This document shows, piece by piece, positions 6,482 to 8,998 of a DNA stretch of 8,998 nucleotides (the stretch's first letter is position 1; each line of letters opens with the position of its first letter). Below the pieces are notes generated by a model. That model was not told where the DNA came from and ran no database searches. It worked only from the letters and a program-made list of their open reading frames with translations. Both the position numbers and the translations under genes were made by a program. Location of the stretch: contig JAFQWB010000040.1 in the NCBI GenBank assembly GCA_017407725.1, forward strand, positions 1 to 8,998, read 5' to 3'. The stretch is from Clostridia bacterium (GTDB lineage Bacteria; Bacillota_A; Clostridia; Oscillospirales; CAG-272).

Positions 6482-7276
6482 TCAGATAAGCGAGCCGTTA
6501 TATAGAAGAGTTATCTCACTTCTTTTGGCAACGCTTATTCTTGCCCGTTTTTCGCAAAGCGCAACTCTTCTTTCGACCGCGAGAAGCGCCTTTTCGGGTG
6601 TGTTGTTTTCCTTTGAAAGGTGACCGAGCATTATATGCTCTGTTCCTTTTTCCGAAAGATATGCGCAAAGCCTTGCGCTTTCTTCGTTTGAAAGATGTCC
6701 CGACTTTGATGCTATTCTCTCTTTTAAGTGATAGGGATAAGGCCCGTATTTAAGCATATCGGGATCGTAGTTGGCTTCGATAACCGCCGCCTTCGTGCCC
6801 GACAGAGCGATTGCTATTTCGCTGTTTGCAAAGCCCATGTCGGTTGCAATGCCGAAGGAGAGCTCCCCTCTGCACACCTTGTATCCGCAGCACGCCGCGC
6901 TGTCGTGCGAGGTGGGGATGGAAAATATCTCGGTATTCCCTATCTTTACCGAGAAGAAGTGCGGATGCGCATTTATGAGCGATTTGTCTGCCTCTATAAG
7001 AGAAGCGCAGGGTGAGAGCACGTGTATCGGTATTTTATAATACTTTGACACCATCGCACAGCCCTTTGTATGATCCGAATGCTCGTGGGTTATAAATATG
7101 GCGCGTATGTTATCAAGCGAGCTTCCGAGTGATGAAAGAGCACTCTTTACCCCCTTCATCGACATACCGATGTCGATAAGGAATTCGTCGCCGCCGCAGT
7201 TGAAATAATAGCAGTTTCCCGACGAGCCCGAGCAAAGCGAGTATATTTCTATTTTGTTGTTTGCAGCAATTTCCAT
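6482..7276 (-). CDS. walJ: WalJ/YycJ-like MBL-fold metallohydrolase
   Basis: A 264-residue metallo-beta-lactamase-fold protein of the YycJ/WalJ group. The N-terminus SLCSGSSGNCYYF (13-25) is the group hallmark. Metal ligands appear in THEHSDH (63-69), H124 in TSHD, D146 in ATDMG, and H219 in LGHLSKENN (217-225), with GHLSN (193-197) also conserved. The family belongs to a nuclease-like MBL branch. In Bacillus it is encoded with the WalRK cell-wall regulators, and a role in DNA repair has been reported; the exact activity remains uncertain. No walR or walK is in this window. The start at 7276 has only a poor ribosome binding site, so it probably depends on coupling with the gene 6 bp upstream. 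It is likely cytoplasmic. Confidence 0.92.
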   Translation of the reverse strand: MEIAANNKIEIYSLCSGSSGNCYYFNCGGDEFLIDIGMSMKGVKSALSSLGSSLDNIRAIFITHEHSDHTKGCAMVSKYYKIPIHVLSPCASLIEADKSLINAHPHFFSVKIGNTEIFSIPTSHDSAACCGYKVCRGELSFGIATDMGFANSEIAIALSGTKAAVIEANYDPDMLKYGPYPYHLKERIASKSGHLSNEESARLCAYLSEKGTEHIMLGHLSKENNTPEKALLAVERRVALCEKRARISVAKRSEITLLYNGSLI

Positions 7277-7282
7277 AGCTTA

Positions 7283-7660
7283 TCAAAAAAACATGACCTT
7301 GATTATGTCAAAGCCGAGAATAAATACTAAAGGGAGTATCGCAAGCATAAGATAATTATTTATCTTCTTTCCTCTGACAAGAAAGGCAACGAGCTTTTCC
7401 TTTGCTTTATCGTCAAGAGAATCGTTAAGCTCTCTTTTCTCGGGTATTTTCTTAAGTCCTCCGCCCGAAAGAGCAAAGGCAATAATAACGAGAAGAGCGC
7501 ATACTATATAGAGCGATACGTAAAGATAAACGCTCTCGAGCTTTAGCGAAAGCATATATAAAAAGAGCTCGAGAATTAAAAAAAGCGAAAAAACCGCGAA
7601 TTTATAAGCACCGCTCGGGAGCTTTGCCCCCGAGCGGATATTTTTTCTTTTATCAGACAA
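7283..7660 (-). CDS. Small three-helix membrane protein, TTG start, function unknown
   Basis: A 125-residue membrane protein I do not recognise. Three hydrophobic segments are seen (about 21-39, 43-64 and 103-123). A short basic N-terminus precedes them, and a charged loop of about 35 residues (KKIPEKRELNDSLDDKAKEK...) separates helices 2 and 3. The only start that keeps helix 1 is a TTG at 7660, inside the end of the galactokinase gene (8-base overlap, TTGTCTGA), with GGGAG about 9 bases upstream. The first ATG in frame (codon 36) would remove most of helix 1. Translation probably depends on ribosomes finishing the kinase. The first codons form a strong GC-rich hairpin (7611-7637). It resembles many unassigned small membrane proteins found beside walJ-type genes. 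Confidence 0.75.
   Translation of the reverse strand: MSDKRKNIRSGAKLPSGAYKFAVFSLFLILELFLYMLSLKLESVYLYVSLYIVCALLVIIAFALSGGGLKKIPEKRELNDSLDDKAKEKLVAFLVRGKKINNYLMLAILPLVFILGFDIIKVMFF
7611..7650 (+). terminator. Terminator-like hairpin facing right, inside the membrane protein gene
   Basis: CCGCTCGGG (7611-7619) pairs perfectly with CCCGAGCGG (7629-7637), with a small inner stem and loop. On the plus strand it is followed by TATTTTTTCTTTT (7639 on), the form of a rho-independent terminator. It lies just downstream of the kinase stop on the minus strand, where its downstream flank is not T-rich. It could block antisense transcripts from entering the kinase gene, or slow ribosomes or polymerase in the sense direction. 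No plus-strand gene is known to need it. Confidence 0.6.
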
Positions 7661-8933
7661 GAGTGTAAGCTCCCTCGCCTCTGATTCTTAAGATGTGACA
7701 AGCGCCTTCGCCGAAGATACCGTTCATGTATGCCTCGAAGTCAGCCGCATTCTCTGTGGGAACGAATGCCTGGATGGTTCCTGCAAATCCGCCGCCGTGT
7801 ACTCTGCAAGCGCAGGGACGTGTGCACGAAGCAAGGAAGCTTTCAGCGAACATTGTTGCAAGAGAAATGCCCTGCTCGGAAACGTTCTTTACTGTGAATA
7901 CGTTCTGGAGATACTTGTAAGAAGAGTTGCCCGAAGCCTTGATTCCTGCGAAGAATGCTTCAAGATTGCCATCGTCAAGAGCCTTTGAAAGTTCCTCAAC
8001 TCTCTCGTTCTCGCAAACGAAGTGGAATGCTCTCATAAGCGCTCTGTCGCCTGTGGTCTTTCTGAGCTCGGGTGCAGCCGCAATGAGCTCTTCCTTTGTG
8101 ATGCCGCGGAGATGTGTCTTTCCGAAGTGAGCGGCAACGCTCTTCATTTCGTAAGGAATGGAAGCGTAGTCGTCGTTAAGATCGGCGTGGTTTCCGCCTG
8201 TATTTACGATGCAGAGTGCATATCCCTCACCTGCAAGGTCAAAGCTTATCTTGTTAACGATGGGGTTCTTGGGATCCTCAAAGTCGATAGCGATAAATCC
8301 GCCTACAGCACAAGCTGTCTGGTCCATAAGTCCGCAGGGCTTGCCGAAGAATACGTTCTCGGAATACTGAGCGATCTTTGCGATCTCAACTGCCGAAACG
8401 TTTCCGCCGTAAAGCTCGGAAAGGATGTATCCGCCCATTACCTCGAATGCCGCAGAGGAAGAAAGTCCGCTTCCCTTAAGAACGCTGTTTGTTGTGTAAG
8501 CCTTGAAGCCTCCTACGGGGTGGCCTGCCTTAACGAATCCGTCGTAAACACCTGCGAGAAGCGCTGTGCTGGAGAAGTTAGGATATACACCGGGAGCGAT
8601 GTTTGCGAGATTAACCTCGTTCTTGTCAAAGCCTTCGCTCTTGAGCTCGATTACACCGTCGCAGGGAGTAACGATAGCGATGATGTCAAGGTCAACCGAT
8701 GCTGCGAGAACCTTTCCGCAGTTGTGGTCTGTGTGGTTACCCGAAACCTCTGTTCTTCCGGGAACAGAGAATGCTCTTGCGCCTTCAAGATCGCCGTAGG
8801 TTGCAATAAATCCGTCAACCGCGCCCATCCATCTCTTTCTCTGTGCGTCGAGCGACTTTTCTCCGTAAAGGAGAACAAGCTTTTCATCAAGCTTGCCGCT
8901 CTCAATATATTTCTTAAGCTCTGTCATGTTCAT
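7653..8933 (-). CDS. galK: Galactokinase-family GHMP kinase
   Basis: A 426-residue GHMP kinase, most like galactokinase (ATP + galactose to galactose 1-phosphate, first step of the Leloir pathway). Motif 1 is PGRTEVSGNHTDHNCG (58-73), where classical enzymes have GRVNLIGEHTDYN. The ATP loop is LKGSGLSSSAAFE (152-164), the catalytic aspartate is probably D204 in GLMDQ, and motif 3 is HGGGFAGTI (379-387). R60 and D69 are kept, but the sugar-contacting Glu of GEHTD is Asn66. An N-terminal extension of about 30 residues precedes the usual start. The substrate might therefore be galactose or a relative. Lysine codons are almost all AAG, suggesting strong expression. The ATG at 8933 overlaps an upstream reading frame by ATGA; a second ATG lies two codons on. 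No galT or galE is in the window. Confidence 0.88.
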   Translation of the reverse strand: MNMTELKKYIESGKLDEKLVLLYGEKSLDAQRKRWMGAVDGFIATYGDLEGARAFSVPGRTEVSGNHTDHNCGKVLAASVDLDIIAIVTPCDGVIELKSEGFDKNEVNLANIAPGVYPNFSSTALLAGVYDGFVKAGHPVGGFKAYTTNSVLKGSGLSSSAAFEVMGGYILSELYGGNVSAVEIAKIAQYSENVFFGKPCGLMDQTACAVGGFIAIDFEDPKNPIVNKISFDLAGEGYALCIVNTGGNHADLNDDYASIPYEMKSVAAHFGKTHLRGITKEELIAAAPELRKTTGDRALMRAFHFVCENERVEELSKALDDGNLEAFFAGIKASGNSSYKYLQNVFTVKNVSEQGISLATMFAESFLASCTRPCACRVHGGGFAGTIQAFVPTENAADFEAYMNGIFGEGACHILRIRGEGAYTLV

Positions 8934-8998
8934 ACTAACTTACCTGTCCTTTCGTATGTATAGGTATCGGGAGGAATATTTTCCTCCTTAAATAATAT
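8930..8998 (-). CDS. C-terminal end of an unidentified upstream gene (partial)
   Basis: A minus-strand frame is open from the right edge and runs 22 codons to a TGA at 8930-8932, which overlaps the kinase ATG as ATGA. The residues include KEENIPPDTYTYERTGKLV, a protein-like composition with no rare residues. The 4-base overlap is the classic arrangement of coupled genes, so the operon probably begins beyond the window. The segment is too short to assign a family. The frame also contains a GGAGGAA/TTCCTCC hairpin (8970-8987), which I take as incidental. Confidence 0.55.
   Translation of the reverse strand: MLFKEENIPPDTYTYERTGKLV

Noticed and set aside
8022..8963. Long plus-strand reading frame of 313 codons opposite the kinase
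   Set aside because: It lies antisense to a well-supported GHMP kinase, has high Cys and Ser content typical of a shadow frame, no ribosome binding site and no recognisable domain.
8970..8987. GGAGGAA/TTCCTCC hairpin as a switch hiding a ribosome binding site for the kinase
   Set aside because: The SD-like arm is some 50 bases from the kinase ATG, and the segment lies in an open frame that probably is the end of an upstream gene.

Overview
The window looks like chromosomal DNA of a low-to-moderate GC Gram-positive anaerobe, most likely an uncultured member of the Clostridia. This rests on strong AGGAGG-type ribosome binding sites, A/T-rich intergenic promoters, very tight gene packing, frequent AGA arginine and AAG/AAA lysine codons, and the presence of a WalJ/YycJ-type MBL protein, a short RlmH and a Firmicutes-style polysaccharide flippase. 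I see no CRISPR array, tRNA, rRNA, phage gene or transposase. No stretch of more than about 165 bases lacks a gene.

Layout from left to right. Positions 1-165 are non-coding. They hold an imperfect inverted repeat that may belong to a dispersed repeat, then a clear rho-independent terminator for a minus-strand Gfo/Idh/MocA oxidoreductase (166-1404), which has its own promoter. Next on the minus strand come a small two-helix membrane protein (1529-2017) and a YfcE/MJ0936-type metallophosphoesterase (2088-2588). A 63-bp divergent promoter region separates them from a plus-strand cluster of three small unrecognised proteins (2652-3637). That cluster converges on, and overlaps by 14 bp, the end of a long minus-strand operon.

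The long operon is transcribed from beyond the right edge: an unidentified gene tail (8930-8998), a galactokinase-family GHMP kinase (7653-8933), a three-helix membrane protein (7283-7660), a WalJ/YycJ-like MBL hydrolase (6482-7276), rlmH (6045-6470), gpsA (5072-6028) and an oligosaccharide flippase (3624-5042). Gaps are -4, -8, 6, 11, 16 and 29 bp, so co-transcription is very likely. The operon mixes sugar phosphorylation, ribosome maturation, phospholipid precursor synthesis and envelope glycan export. I infer a growth/envelope housekeeping operon rather than one pathway.

The least explained parts are the three-gene plus-strand cluster (helical 81 aa, helical 103 aa, and a Cys-containing 139 aa protein with a C-terminal hydrophobic hairpin), a GHMP kinase with an altered sugar-binding motif, an oxidoreductase lacking the EKP lysine, and a terminator-like hairpin facing the wrong way just after the galactokinase stop. 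I do not see a clear-cut new defence or mobile system here.
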